A stretch of DNA of 64,000 nt from Paenibacillus sp. J2TS4 (lineage in GTDB: Bacteria > Bacillota > Bacilli > Paenibacillales > NBRC-103111). The DNA lies in the NCBI RefSeq assembly GCF_018403245.1, contig NZ_BOSH01000006.1, positions 186,001 through 250,000 of the forward strand. The letters run 5' to 3'. Shown one piece after another: positions 8,311 through 18,236 of the stretch. The first letter of the stretch is position 1. Each line of letters starts with the position of its first letter. The notes below the pieces were generated by a model that saw only the letters and a list, made by a program, of their open reading frames with translations, had not been told where the DNA came from and did no database searches. The position numbers and the translations under genes were made by a program.

Positions 8311-9657
8311 ATGAATCATTCAAGGACTGCGAGAAGAATGCAGCAGCGTAAAAAAATGTATCAAGCCATGATGAGGGCAATAGTCATTACTTTTTTCCTG
8401 ATGATCGTAACTATTATTGGAATTTACATATGGATGGAACGTCAATCGTCCGAATCGGCCACCGGACCGGATGGAGGGGGAGAAGTGATCCAGGTGTCGC
8501 CGTCCTCTTCCCCCGAGCCTGCTTCAGAACCGGATCCGTCCCAGGCACCCTCTCCCAAGGAGTCCCCGGCTCCTGAACCGTCTCCCGGAGACCGGAACGA
8601 ATCCACTCCTCCATCGGCTGCCGAGCCCGATGATGAAGCAGAGAAGCGGGTAACTTTATCCTTTGTCGGAGATGTGCTGCTGGGAAGCACCGTTAACAAT
8701 TTGCTTGCCGCTCATGGTTACGATTATCCTTATCAGGATGTGAAGACTGTTCTGCAGCGGTCGGATCTAACGATTGCCAATCTGGAAACGCCGATTACCG
8801 ACAGAGGAACTCCGGAGAAGGACAAAACTTATGTCTATCGGTCGTCGCCGAAGGTGCTGCCCGCATTCAAGGAAGCCGGCTTTGATCTGGTCAATCTGGC
8901 TAACAATCATACGATGGATCATGGAGTGGAAGGGTTGCTGGATACGCTTGATTATCTGGACGATCAACAAATTATGAGGGTTGGAGCCGGAAGGAATGCG
9001 GATGAAGCCTTCCAGCCGGTTATTGTGGAGAAGAATGGGCTCAAGATCGCCTTTTTAGGATTCACTAAGGTTGTTCCAGATACTTCATGGAAAGCGGGTC
9101 TTCAAACGCCGGGACTGGCGGATACCTATGATTATACCCGTCCTGTCAAAGAGGTGGCCCAAGCGAAGGAGCAGGCGGATCTGGTCGTCGTTATCGCCCA
9201 TTGGGGGAAAGAACGGCATGATCATCCCAATTCAGAGCAAATCGATTTGGCCTATCGCTATATCGATGCCGGAGCGGACCTGATTATTGGGGGACATCCG
9301 CATGTGCTGCAAGGCTTTGAGCAGTATAAAGGTAAATGGATCGCCTATAGTTTGGGCAACTTTATTTTTACGACTAATGATGAAGCCAAGACGTTGGAAA
9401 CCGTCATTCTCGAGGCTACCTGTACGACGGAAGGGTGCGATTTGAAGGCGGTGCCGATTTTTACGCAATGGGCGAAGCCGGTTGTTATGGAGGAGGATGC
9501 CGGCAAGCGGCTGTTTGAACGGTTGACCTCTATTTCAAGAGAGGCCATTGTTCAGCCGGACGGACACATTCGGATAAAGGCAGCGGAGTCTCCGCAGGTA
9601 GGCGAGTCCAGTCCATTAATAAATTCGGAAAGCCGGACGAAAGGAAGAGACAACTAA
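8311..9657 (+). CDS. CapA/PgsA-family membrane-anchored metallophosphatase-like protein
   Basis: This 448-residue protein has an N-terminal membrane segment (IVITFFLMIVTIIGIYIW), a Pro/Ser/Glu-rich wall-spanning linker to about residue 115, then a CapA domain. The domain shows the metallophosphatase-like motifs SFVGDVLLG, IANLETP, NLANNHTMDHG, IAHWGKE and GGHPHVLQG. CapA proteins act outside the membrane in polyglutamate or polysaccharide capsule work, but no pgsB/pgsC genes are next to it. AGGAG lies just before the ATG at 8311; an in-frame ATG at 8287 lacks a site. The stop overlaps the next ATG (TAATG), so it is coupled with the FAH gene. Confidence 0.88.
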   Translation: MNHSRTARRMQQRKKMYQAMMRAIVITFFLMIVTIIGIYIWMERQSSESATGPDGGGEVIQVSPSSSPEPASEPDPSQAPSPKESPAPEPSPGDRNESTPPSAAEPDDEAEKRVTLSFVGDVLLGSTVNNLLAAHGYDYPYQDVKTVLQRSDLTIANLETPITDRGTPEKDKTYVYRSSPKVLPAFKEAGFDLVNLANNHTMDHGVEGLLDTLDYLDDQQIMRVGAGRNADEAFQPVIVEKNGLKIAFLGFTKVVPDTSWKAGLQTPGLADTYDYTRPVKEVAQAKEQADLVVVIAHWGKERHDHPNSEQIDLAYRYIDAGADLIIGGHPHVLQGFEQYKGKWIAYSLGNFIFTTNDEAKTLETVILEATCTTEGCDLKAVPIFTQWAKPVVMEEDAGKRLFERLTSISREAIVQPDGHIRIKAAESPQVGESSPLINSESRTKGRDN

Positions 9658-10292
9658 TGTTCCAGTCTATTAAAAATGTGTACTGCGTAGGAAGAAACTA
9701 TCGCCAGCACGCCGCCGAATTAGGGAATGCCGTTCCCGATAAGCCGATGCTGTTCATGAAGCCCACCCATTCTCTCGTAGCTATGGACGGGAGGACCATC
9801 GTGCTGCCAGGCGGCCGTGGCGAAATTCATTACGAGGCGGAGCTGGTTATTCATATCGGGCGTCAGTATGAGCCGGGCATCCATGCAGATGACCTGATCG
9901 ACCGAATGGCGCTCGGGATTGATTTCACATTGCGGGATGTGCAATCGGTCATCAAGCAGAAGGGGCAGCCCTGGCTTCCGGCCAAAGGGTTTCTGCAATC
10001 GGCGCCGCTCGGACCATTCCGTCCGTTCGCTGGAGCCGGGCAGATCGCACAGGAGACGTTCCGCCTGTTGAAAAACGGGGAAACGGTTCAAGTCGGACAG
10101 CCCGGTGATATGATATTCGATCTGCAAAGTATTATCGATTTCTGTGCGGCGCACTATGGAATCGGGCCCGGCGATCTGATCTTTACCGGAACTCCCGCCG
10201 GAGTCGGAGCGGTTGCAGATGGAGATCGGCTGCAGCTTCTATGGGGAGAAGAGCCGGCGGGCGACATTCGGATTTCTATCCCCACGTCCTGA
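9657..10292 (+). CDS. Fumarylacetoacetate hydrolase (FAH) family protein
   Basis: This 211-residue FAH-fold enzyme has the N-terminal signature CVGRNYRQHAAELG, the metal-binding acidic motif IHYEAELVIHIG and the closing motif IFTGTPAGVGAV. Family members cleave C-C bonds or isomerise/decarboxylate acylpyruvates and related keto acids. It is cytosolic and translationally coupled to the CapA-family gene. It might handle a diketo acid, but no pathway partner is adjacent. Confidence 0.87.
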   Translation: MFQSIKNVYCVGRNYRQHAAELGNAVPDKPMLFMKPTHSLVAMDGRTIVLPGGRGEIHYEAELVIHIGRQYEPGIHADDLIDRMALGIDFTLRDVQSVIKQKGQPWLPAKGFLQSAPLGPFRPFAGAGQIAQETFRLLKNGETVQVGQPGDMIFDLQSIIDFCAAHYGIGPGDLIFTGTPAGVGAVADGDRLQLLWGEEPAGDIRISIPTS

Positions 10293-10363
10293 TGGATTCG
10301 GATACGAAGCGACGAAGTGATTGGCATAGAGTAAATTCTTTAAATAGTTTGCACCTGCATCAA

Positions 10364-10388
10364 GCCGTCCTTTCGAGGGCGGTTTTTT
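10364..10388 (+). terminator. Rho-independent terminator after the FAH gene
   Basis: GCCGTCCT and AGGGCGGT form an 8-bp stem (two G-U pairs) around a TTCG tetraloop, followed by six T. It closes the CapA-FAH unit. Confidence 0.85.
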
Positions 10389-10845
10389 GTTCAGGATAAC
10401 CAGGGAAACCACGAGTGGTGTTAAGCGTAAAACAGAGGCTATTCCTTGCTATCGATTTTATCAATTTCTTTGACTACCAGTAATTTTGTATAGAATTGAA
10501 AAAATAGAAGATTTCGCCTCATCTTTTTCTTCTTTATTCTATTAAATAGAAAGGAGCGAAGGAGGGATGAAGCAGCCAAATTATGAAAACGCTTGCCAAT
10601 GTTCCAAAGTGCAGGCAAAGACAGTAAACAGAACATTGCGGGATGGAGGGCAAACAGGTCGTGTGAAATAACGGATGCTGCGGTTTGGTGTAGCAAAAAC
10701 GGCGTGCAGGAGATGTCTATACTAAGCGGTCCGTCCTCGATCTAATGTGCGTTTTTCCCGTCGCGCGTTGAGGCTCGGCTGCTGGGATGGGGATGTTGGG
10801 ACTGACAGATACAGACTATTCTGTATGCTCAATTAGGAAAGGGGA
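10389..10845. other. Non-coding interval before the secreted GH18-like gene
   Basis: No convincing gene is seen. It holds a strong cre-like site (10584-10597), a doubtful 34-codon frame at 10567-10671 that overlaps the cre, and an A/T-rich stretch at 10480-10550. Confidence 0.6.
10584..10597 (+). promoter_or_regulatory. Candidate CcpA cre site
   Basis: TGAAAACGCTTGCC matches the cre consensus TGWAARCGYTWNCW at 13 of 14 positions. It lies 250 bp before a secreted glycan-active protein, a plausible target of carbon catabolite control. Confidence 0.5.
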
Positions 10846-13800
10846 ATGAGGATGATATTACTATGGCAACGGAGAATGGCATGGCGTGCTGATGGAAGGT
10901 TGGGCTTGCTCGTTCTATTATGTATAGGCATCATGCTGGGAACGGCTCTGCTGCCATCACACGCATCGGCCGAAGCGGCTGTATCCATTGATTCTCATCA
11001 AGATGGAGAACAGATCCCGGCAGGCCGGGTTACTTTGTTCGGAACGTATCATGATGCCTATGACGTACAGGTTCTAGTTAACGGAAGCCTGGTGGCGGAT
11101 GTACTAATGGATGACCCGGATGGAGATGATTCCGGCTCCTGGTCCTATGTTCTGGATACGACCTCCATGGACGGGGAGTTCAGCATCGCTGTCAAGGCGT
11201 CAGATGCAGCTTCCAGATACGGCGTCTGGTCGGATTTCATGACATTGAAGGTCGACAATGCATCAGCGAATATTCCACAGGTAAAAATCGTTAGTCCCGA
11301 GGATGGGGGAGTGGTGAGTGGGAAGGTGCCGATTAAGATCGCCGCGGAAGGCCGCAATCCGATCAAGAGCGTGGAGATAAGAATTAACGGAGGCGAGTGG
11401 AGGCGGGCGGCTGGCCATGAGACGGAATATAAGTATCTTTGGGACGCTTCCGGGCTGGGAGATCGGATGCTAAGTATCGAGGCGAGAGCGAAGGATTCGC
11501 TGGGAAATACGGGCCGGAGCATGACCACCTACGTCCAATCGGGGAATGGCGGCCGCGAGGAGGTGACGGTAACTAACCAGGATCGGGCGATCTGGATATG
11601 GGAGCCGGCGGCCTATAATCTTCTATTAAATCCGGGCTCCCGTCTGGTGCTTGATTCCATGGCCAAGGATACGGAAACGTTCGGTTCGGACCCTGTGACG
11701 ACTCTGTATTTGGCGGTAGACGGTTACGGCGGAATCGATATTCTCGAGGATGATCCGGCGAAGGTTAGGGAATTTATGAGATGGGCTCATGAGAACGGAT
11801 ACCAGGTCCATGCGTGTATCGCTGGAGGCACTGCGCCGCCATATATGGGGGCTCTGGAGGGTTACCACGACCGCGCGGTGCGTCTGATGGAAAAAATAAT
11901 AAACTATCAATTAACCTCCGAAGCCTCTGAAAGATTCGACGGTGTAAATGTCGATATTGAACCGTACATCATGCCCCTGTTCAAATCCGATTATCCGTCG
12001 GTTCAGGTTCAATATTTGGACGTTCTGGCCAAAATGATCGAGCGCAGGGATACGGCCGGCGTCAATCTTTCGTTCGGTCCGGCGATTCCGAGATGGTACG
12101 ACTCATCCGAGCACGCTCGCGACATTACTTGGAACGGATCTACTAAATGGTTATCCGAGCATATTCAAGACATAAGCGATTATATTGCGATTATGAATTA
12201 TCGCGATACCGCAGACGGCTCGGTCGGGATTATCGAGCAAGCGGCGAGTGAAATAGCATACGCCGAGTCCATCGGCAAACCGAATTCGGTCGTCATCGCT
12301 GTAGAAACATTGGACATAGCCAACGGAGGCGATCCGGAGACGATCACCTTCCGAGAAGAAGGCAGAGATTATATGGAGCGAGAGCTGGCCAAAGTGTACG
12401 CGGCTTATGCTGACAGCCCGCCTTTTGCCGGCATGGCCATGCATCATTATGATTCCGTTCGCGGACTGCCTTCCGATTGGAGCCGGGAAAGGGTCTACTG
12501 GGAGCCTCCGGCCGATGACGAAGCGCCTACCGCCTTGTCCGGTCCGCCCACAGCTTCTGTATTTAATTATGAGCGGATCGACCTGCGTTATGGTATGGCC
12601 TACGATAACTTGGAGGTCGGCCACTATAACATTTATCGCAGCACGGAAAGTGGATTTGTGGCCGGTCCCGCTAATTTGGCCGGGACGTCCCGTTCACTTC
12701 GCTACACCGATGAAGGGCTGCTGCCCGACACGACCTATTACTACAAGGTCGCTGCCGTAGATTTGCAGGGCAATGTCGGACCGTCTTCCCCCGAAATAGA
12801 GGCGACGACCGGAAGCACTTCGCTTCGGCCGATGGTGGTTGCCGGAATGTCGGTTGAACATACCGGAACGAATGTCCGGGTTTCGCTGCGCATGGCTGAT
12901 TATGAGACAGGAGAAGGGTTAGCCGCTTCTGTCCACGGACGCTTTACTTATGCCGGCGGAAGGTATGTCGATTTTTCCACTGGACCGAGCGGGGAAGGAA
13001 GCGCCCTCTCTGAATCCATTCCTGTCGGTCAGCAGACTGGCTTCGAGCCCAGAAGGGTGATGGCCCCGGGCTATTACTGGGCCAAAGCCTATGATCAGCC
13101 GCATACGGCGGAGTTATATTCAACGAATGCCTATTTAGACGGGCTGTTCATCGGTGAGGAGACGCTTGAGCCCATCTTTCATCCGGATCTCAAGGCTTAT
13201 TCGGTCAGTGTAACCGAGAACGTATACGAGGTGACGGTGACCCCGCTGACCATGGATGAAAGGGCCCAAGTGACCGTGAATGGCGAGCCAGTGCAAAGCG
13301 GGGGAGCGTCCCAAGTCATTTCCGTGCCCGAGGGGAAGAGCGAAATTACGGTTCGGGTGACGGCTGAGGACGGCACGGCGCGAGTATACTCTATAGAGAT
13401 GAAGCGGCAGGCCCCCGTTGGGAACCTCGTTCCCATTACGGAGGATGCCTACGTCAGGAGCGGTCCACAGTCCGCTAAAAATTTCGGGCAGGCCAAATGG
13501 ATCGAGGTGGGCGAACATCCGCCAAGTGAGAAGCGGAAGCATGAGCGAATCGGCTATATGAAAGCCGTTCTCCCGGAAGAAGCGGCTTCCTTCGTCACAG
13601 CCATGCTCCACTGGTATGTGGACAAAGTTAAGACGCCTTCCGTGCCACTTTCTATCTATGTTTTCTCGGGCGAGGAATGGAACGAGAATACAATAACGTG
13701 GAATTCCGTTCCGTTCGCAGGAAATGCGATCAGCTGCGGATCGGTTCCAGTGAGCTCTAGCGGTTGGTATGAGCTGGATGTGACCGGTTGTATTTCGGCA

Positions 13801-13917
13801 CTCGGTCCAGTGAGTGAAATTTCTTTCCTGCTGGTCGAGGAAACCGCCTCTGGTTCATGGGCCCGAATCAACAGCAAGGAGCATTCTCATCATTCTCCCT
13901 ATATTCATCTTGGATGA
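10846..13917 (+). CDS. Secreted multidomain GH18-like glycosidase with FN3, cadherin-like and DNRLRE domains
   Basis: This 1023-residue exported protein has a signal peptide ending near ASA (residue 42). Two Ig-like beta domains follow (about 45-135 and 150-235), then a TIM-barrel domain (about 250-555) with FDGVNVDIE at 364-372. That motif fits the GH18 active-site signature exactly, with Glu372 as the acid. An FN3 domain follows (about 570-660), then a beta-rich region, a cadherin-like sandwich (LEPIFHPDLKAYSVSV) and a C-terminal DNRLRE domain (TEDAYVRSG; WNENTITWNSVP). GH18 enzymes cut chitin or N-glycan cores. An ATG at 10852 is equally possible as start. The substrate is unproven. Confidence 0.85.
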   Translation: MRMILLWQRRMAWRADGRLGLLVLLCIGIMLGTALLPSHASAEAAVSIDSHQDGEQIPAGRVTLFGTYHDAYDVQVLVNGSLVADVLMDDPDGDDSGSWSYVLDTTSMDGEFSIAVKASDAASRYGVWSDFMTLKVDNASANIPQVKIVSPEDGGVVSGKVPIKIAAEGRNPIKSVEIRINGGEWRRAAGHETEYKYLWDASGLGDRMLSIEARAKDSLGNTGRSMTTYVQSGNGGREEVTVTNQDRAIWIWEPAAYNLLLNPGSRLVLDSMAKDTETFGSDPVTTLYLAVDGYGGIDILEDDPAKVREFMRWAHENGYQVHACIAGGTAPPYMGALEGYHDRAVRLMEKIINYQLTSEASERFDGVNVDIEPYIMPLFKSDYPSVQVQYLDVLAKMIERRDTAGVNLSFGPAIPRWYDSSEHARDITWNGSTKWLSEHIQDISDYIAIMNYRDTADGSVGIIEQAASEIAYAESIGKPNSVVIAVETLDIANGGDPETITFREEGRDYMERELAKVYAAYADSPPFAGMAMHHYDSVRGLPSDWSRERVYWEPPADDEAPTALSGPPTASVFNYERIDLRYGMAYDNLEVGHYNIYRSTESGFVAGPANLAGTSRSLRYTDEGLLPDTTYYYKVAAVDLQGNVGPSSPEIEATTGSTSLRPMVVAGMSVEHTGTNVRVSLRMADYETGEGLAASVHGRFTYAGGRYVDFSTGPSGEGSALSESIPVGQQTGFEPRRVMAPGYYWAKAYDQPHTAELYSTNAYLDGLFIGEETLEPIFHPDLKAYSVSVTENVYEVTVTPLTMDERAQVTVNGEPVQSGGASQVISVPEGKSEITVRVTAEDGTARVYSIEMKRQAPVGNLVPITEDAYVRSGPQSAKNFGQAKWIEVGEHPPSEKRKHERIGYMKAVLPEEAASFVTAMLHWYVDKVKTPSVPLSIYVFSGEEWNENTITWNSVPFAGNAISCGSVPVSSSGWYELDVTGCISALGPVSEISFLLVEETASGSWARINSKEHSHHSPYIHLG

Positions 13918-13949
13918 TAGAAATAAGGACATAGACTGACCAACCACAG

Positions 13950-14010
13950 AGCTGCCGGTTATGGATCCTCTCTCGCTTAGGAAGAAAGGATCCAATGAAC
14001 CGGCAGCTTT
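13950..14010. terminator. Hairpin between convergent genes, probable bidirectional terminator
   Basis: AGCTGCCGGTT (13950-13960) pairs with AACCGGCAGCT (13998-14008), and an inner GGATCC pairs with a second GGATCC (13963-13968 with 13988-13993). The T-tract is short. It lies between two converging genes. Confidence 0.6.
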
Positions 14011-14023
14011 GGCTTGGTTATGC

Positions 14024-16363
14024 TCAGTATCCCGAGCCAGACTCTTCGGGAATTGCAACGTTCTGAATCGGTTCGAGCGTATTCAGGTCGCTCGCTCGGA
14101 TTTCCGAAGGGGACAGTGTATACAGAGTATCCCCTATATATAGGATGCGCTGAACGTTCTTGCGGCTGTCGTACCAGGACTGCCCTGCCTTGGCCCGGTC
14201 TTCTTCGGTCAGGTGGGTGACCTTGCCCCGCAGCTGAAAGCCGTTATCCGGGTCGAGCGAGTAGACATAAGCTCCCTGGAAAGTAAAATCGCCATGCGAA
14301 AACGGGTCCATCTTCTTTCGGTTTGCTTCGCTTATTTCAGCCACGGTTACCGGAAAGGCGAGCAGATTTTTCTCCTTGGAGAACAGCAGTGCCCGGTGGT
14401 TGTACAGCAGCTCGGATTCGGTGCCGCGATCTCCGATCGTTTCGCTGAATAATTCTATCGGTTGAGTCATATCGCTTACGTCGAACAGAGCCACTTTCAT
14501 TCCTTGATAGTACGCTTGCGGCTGGCCAATCGCTCGGCCGGAGCTATCTTTCTGAGTGACCTCGACAGCTTCTTTACCGAAGCCGATCAAATGATTTTCA
14601 TCATAAGGGTGCAAATAGTCGCTGTAGCCCGGAATTTTAAGAGCTCCAAGCACTTGGGGCGAGGTCGGATCGGACAGATCCAGGGCAAACAGCGGATCGA
14701 CCGTTTTGAAGGTAACCATGTATCCCTTATCCCCCATAAAACGAACGGAATAAATTCGTTCTCCCGGAGCAATCCCTTCTATTTGCCCGGTAATGCTCAT
14801 CGTCTCATCCAGCACATACAGGTTGTTTTTGGACGTGTACTCATCCGTCCGCCACATGTCTCCTGTCGTGGTTGCGATCCGGAAGACTCCGTTGTGTTCA
14901 TCCATGGCAAATTGATTGATGGGCGTTCCGGGGACGGTTCCATCGGCGGCATATCGCACTTTGCCCTCATCCAGCCTGAATTTATATACTTGGCTGGTTG
15001 ATTTTAAAGGGCGGACGGGAAGACTGGAAATGGCCTTTTTCTTAGTGTCAGGAGCGTCGGACGGCTTCTCTTCCTCATATTGAGTCAGCGTCACATACAG
15101 ATGCTCTCGGGAAGCATAAACTTGCTCGCCCGCTCCCAAATAAGTCGAGACGTTCACCGGCTCCTTCTCCTCATTCAGGCGGAATCCGGCTACGTGCAAG
15201 TAACTGGACCCGGAGAAGTCCGGAAAATATTTAATCTGCTCGTATCCGATCTGGATGGGTTCTTCGGATTGGGCGGTATCACGATAGAAAGGAGCCGGAA
15301 TCGGTTTGCGTTCATTCATGATTGCATAAACATCGATATATTGGTTAGTAACTAAATAGAAGCTTTCTCCGATCTTCCGAGAGGCAACGTAACCTCCTTC
15401 GAGTTCAACTTCGCGAACGAAAGTTGGTTTCTCCCGGTTCTCCAAGCTGTAGATGACCGCTTTAGTCGTATGCGAGGAGAGTCTCGGCATAGCAAGGTCC
15501 TGAATCTGGACTTTTCCCTCATTCAGCGGCTGAGGCTGAATCCTGTAAGGAGCAGAGCCGACGACAATCAAGAAGCTGTCGTCCACATAAATTTCAGTTG
15601 GCTGAACAACGTCCTGGACATCCAGGGTTGCAACGATATGCAGGTCGTCGGCAGGGGTTGCGGCAGCGATGATGATTCGGCCCCCGTTCACCTGATAAAT
15701 ATAGTTTCCGTCTGTTTTGACAAGATCTCCTTCATCAACGCCCTGCACCTGAATGTTGGTTGCAGAGAAATCAGCGCTCGATGCTTCCTTTGCTTTCGAA
15801 ATTGAATCCATAGCAACGGCGCTTTCGGCCAACTGGAGGGTTCCTCCGGACATGTTCATTTCTACTGTAGAGGCAAGCAAAGATTTAAGCTTTTCATAGG
15901 AGCCGACCTGTGGAAGAAAATGATTCTCGCTATCCACGAGAACCTGTTTTTGTGCAGAATCCCACTTCACTATATAGCCTAGTGCTTCACTCATTGCCCG
16001 TAGAGGCACCATCATTCTTCCGTCTTGCAACGTCGCCGGCTGCTCCAGCTCCATTGGGGCACCGTTGCGGTATGTGGTCGAGCTGTGAAGGGTTACTTTC
16101 CATTCCTGCCCTTCAAGAGCCGCAGTCGCCGTATGGGCCGAAGAATCCCATTGCACGGAAGCCCCAAGCGCTTCGGCCCATTCCCGCAAGGGGACCATCA
16201 TCGTGCTTCCCACCTGATAGGGAGCGGTTTCAAAAACAACCGTTTCTCCGTTCATCACGACCGGATATTCGCTGCCCATTGCAGTGGAAGTTTGGAATGA
16301 AGAAGAAACCAGACTGACCATCATAACGATAAGTAAAGCCGGCATCCACCATGATTTTTGCAT
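14024..16363 (-). CDS. Secreted beta-propeller protein with copper-amine-oxidase-N-like domains
   Basis: This protein of about 779 residues has a signal peptide (MQKSWWMPALLIVMMVSLVS). A pair of copper-amine-oxidase N-terminal-like repeats follows (MVPLREWAEALGASVQWD; MMVPLRAMSEALGYIVKWD), a common surface-binding module in Paenibacillus. A large beta-propeller domain completes it (VQGVDEGDLVKTDGNYIY, the hallmark opening of the Beta_propel family). The function of the propeller is unknown. A longer ATG at 16381 overlaps the GGGAGGT ribosome site, so 16363 is chosen. It stands alone, converging on the GH18-like gene. Confidence 0.85.
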   Translation of the reverse strand: MQKSWWMPALLIVMMVSLVSSSFQTSTAMGSEYPVVMNGETVVFETAPYQVGSTMMVPLREWAEALGASVQWDSSAHTATAALEGQEWKVTLHSSTTYRNGAPMELEQPATLQDGRMMVPLRAMSEALGYIVKWDSAQKQVLVDSENHFLPQVGSYEKLKSLLASTVEMNMSGGTLQLAESAVAMDSISKAKEASSADFSATNIQVQGVDEGDLVKTDGNYIYQVNGGRIIIAAATPADDLHIVATLDVQDVVQPTEIYVDDSFLIVVGSAPYRIQPQPLNEGKVQIQDLAMPRLSSHTTKAVIYSLENREKPTFVREVELEGGYVASRKIGESFYLVTNQYIDVYAIMNERKPIPAPFYRDTAQSEEPIQIGYEQIKYFPDFSGSSYLHVAGFRLNEEKEPVNVSTYLGAGEQVYASREHLYVTLTQYEEEKPSDAPDTKKKAISSLPVRPLKSTSQVYKFRLDEGKVRYAADGTVPGTPINQFAMDEHNGVFRIATTTGDMWRTDEYTSKNNLYVLDETMSITGQIEGIAPGERIYSVRFMGDKGYMVTFKTVDPLFALDLSDPTSPQVLGALKIPGYSDYLHPYDENHLIGFGKEAVEVTQKDSSGRAIGQPQAYYQGMKVALFDVSDMTQPIELFSETIGDRGTESELLYNHRALLFSKEKNLLAFPVTVAEISEANRKKMDPFSHGDFTFQGAYVYSLDPDNGFQLRGKVTHLTEEDRAKAGQSWYDSRKNVQRILYIGDTLYTLSPSEIRASDLNTLEPIQNVAIPEESGSGY

Positions 16364-16493
16364 AATCCATTGACCTCCCATAAATCCCGTTTATCCCCCT
16401 AGACGGGCTCAACTGGTAAAATGTTGCAACAGAATTTAAAATAAAAAACTACCCATATGAAAATGAGTGGACAGAAATAGGTCTATACATGAA

Positions 16494-16523
16494 ACGCCCC
16501 TTTCCATATGGGATAAGGGGCGT
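16494..16523 (-). terminator. Terminator after the ABC exporter genes
   Basis: ACGCCCCTT and AAGGGGCGT form a 9-bp stem with a 12-base loop. The T-tail on the minus strand is short; the plus strand reads CTTTTGCTT, so it may work in both directions. Confidence 0.6.
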
Positions 16524-16559
16524 CTTTTGCTTAAGCAATATAAGTCATCGAATTTTTCT

Positions 16560-18236
16560 TCATACCTCGATTTTATTAAACCAATTTGTGCTTTTCGCTT
16601 TAACTAATCGGTATAACAAAAAGTTGATCAATCCAAAGCCGAGCAGCAGTCCGAAGAAAACGACGGGCATCGACGGGTTAAAGAAGAATACAGCAACTAC
16701 GATTAATGCGGCCGTTAAGAAGCAGAGCAATGTACTGAACAGGGAATTCATATTCTGCTTGACCGCTTTTTGCTCGTTATCCCAGTTAAGCTTCGGAAAG
16801 TGAATGTCGATTATAATTCCGATGAAGGCCCCGAACAGAACGGCTGGGACACCTAGGGCCAGAAGCAGAATAGCATAATAGAGCGGAAGTGCAAGCAAGA
16901 AATAAGCTATCATGACGGCGAGCAAAACAGATACGAAATTTAGCACAAATCCGGAAAGCACTTTGGCCATAACGATTTTGGAAAACGGAACCGGCAAATA
17001 TTTATTTATGAACACTCCCTGGCCTTCTCGTGAAATGGCTGTAGCCGCTGTCGGATTGATTCCGGCGGTGAAGAGAAAGAAGCCGAAGGCGCAAACAAGC
17101 ACCAAGCCTGCTGTATTCTCATTGAACAAATACGGGCTAAGTTGTTTAATCCCTTCCAGACTGCCGGATTGAGCGACGAGAGGGATGACGAGCAGCAGTG
17201 GCCACAGGAAAGAGATAATGACGCAGTTGGTGAAGTAGGCCGGGGTGCGAAACAGAACCTTCAGCTCCTTGACCGTGTAGGCTTTAAGAACCGAGCTTTG
17301 CTGAGTCATTTTGTCGAATTTCTCGTCACTTACTTTTTGTCTCCTGGAGGACGATTCGGACATCCCCATCACAGATTTGAAATAGATCCAGTTGCCGAGA
17401 AGCATGAATAGCCAATAGGCGATAGCCGAAATAGCCAGAAAGAATAGCAGATAGCCGAACCCGATTAAGGACGCTTCGTTAATTAGGGCAAAAGCCCCCA
17501 GCTTGGCGTTAGGGAAGAGCGTTGTGATCGTCTGGATAATGGAATTGTTGCCCTCCGCAACAATCTGCTGCAGCTGCTCGGGATCGAGCTTATTTTTGGC
17601 AAACCGCTGAAAGAAGAAGTTAAACCCGATGCCCAGGAAAATGGCAGCGGCTCCCCCGATCATACGATAACGATCTCTATGCTTGGAAACATTCGTAAAT
17701 CGCATGATCAGCATGCTTATAAACGAAGCCAGAAGCAGAGGTAAGACAGGCAGTGTCAGGAAAATGACGGCTGAATAGACATAATATAATATTCCTGCTC
17801 CGCTCTTAATCCCGTAGGTAATCAGGATGGGCATCAAAATAAACAATTCTGTTAAATATTCGTAAACGAGTGCTACCGAAAATTTGGCCGTCAATATTTG
17901 TGATGGCTTCACGGGCAGTGGGAGCAAATGCTCCAAGTCTTGGGCAAAGAAGAACACGTTAATGACATAGAAAATCCCGAAAAAGAACACGACCAGACTG
18001 ACGGTCGTCAGCCCCAATGCAAGAATGAGCCCTTCTTGTCCGATAGGAGCGAGTCCGTCGTAAACGGATGAAATGAAGAAGTAAAAGATTGAAAAAACCG
18101 GAATCAGACCGATGGCGATCAAAATCGGAACGAGGACTCCGATAGGAATTCTTCTTTTTTTGCTGCTATTTTTACTTCCCCAGGTTCCGCTTCCGTTTTT
18201 GAGAAGAATTTTTGTCAGCGATAACGTTTTATTCAT
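16560..18236 (-). CDS. ABC-2-type exporter permease
   Basis: This 558-residue integral membrane protein has about twelve hydrophobic segments, in the family of large Firmicutes ABC exporter permeases. It has a basic cytoplasmic N-terminus (GSKNSSKKRRIP) and a middle region QEGQGVFINKYLPVPFSKI-like that repeats the LLPLPVKPSQI motif of the first half, as is usual in two-half permeases. It overlaps the ATPase gene by 8 bases, so the two form one transporter. The substrate is not evident. Confidence 0.85.
   Translation of the reverse strand: MNKTLSLTKILLKNGSGTWGSKNSSKKRRIPIGVLVPILIAIGLIPVFSIFYFFISSVYDGLAPIGQEGLILALGLTTVSLVVFFFGIFYVINVFFFAQDLEHLLPLPVKPSQILTAKFSVALVYEYLTELFILMPILITYGIKSGAGILYYVYSAVIFLTLPVLPLLLASFISMLIMRFTNVSKHRDRYRMIGGAAAIFLGIGFNFFFQRFAKNKLDPEQLQQIVAEGNNSIIQTITTLFPNAKLGAFALINEASLIGFGYLLFFLAISAIAYWLFMLLGNWIYFKSVMGMSESSSRRQKVSDEKFDKMTQQSSVLKAYTVKELKVLFRTPAYFTNCVIISFLWPLLLVIPLVAQSGSLEGIKQLSPYLFNENTAGLVLVCAFGFFLFTAGINPTAATAISREGQGVFINKYLPVPFSKIVMAKVLSGFVLNFVSVLLAVMIAYFLLALPLYYAILLLALGVPAVLFGAFIGIIIDIHFPKLNWDNEQKAVKQNMNSLFSTLLCFLTAALIVVAVFFFNPSMPVVFFGLLLGFGLINFLLYRLVKAKSTNWFNKIEV

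Noticed and set aside
10567..10671. 34-codon plus-strand frame (MKQPNYENACQC...)
   Set aside because: The GGAGGG directly abuts the ATG and the frame overlaps the cre-like site; too little evidence for a gene.
10439..10696. 85-residue minus-strand frame
   Set aside because: No ribosome site, composition reflects an A/T-rich intergenic stretch, and it overlaps the cre site.
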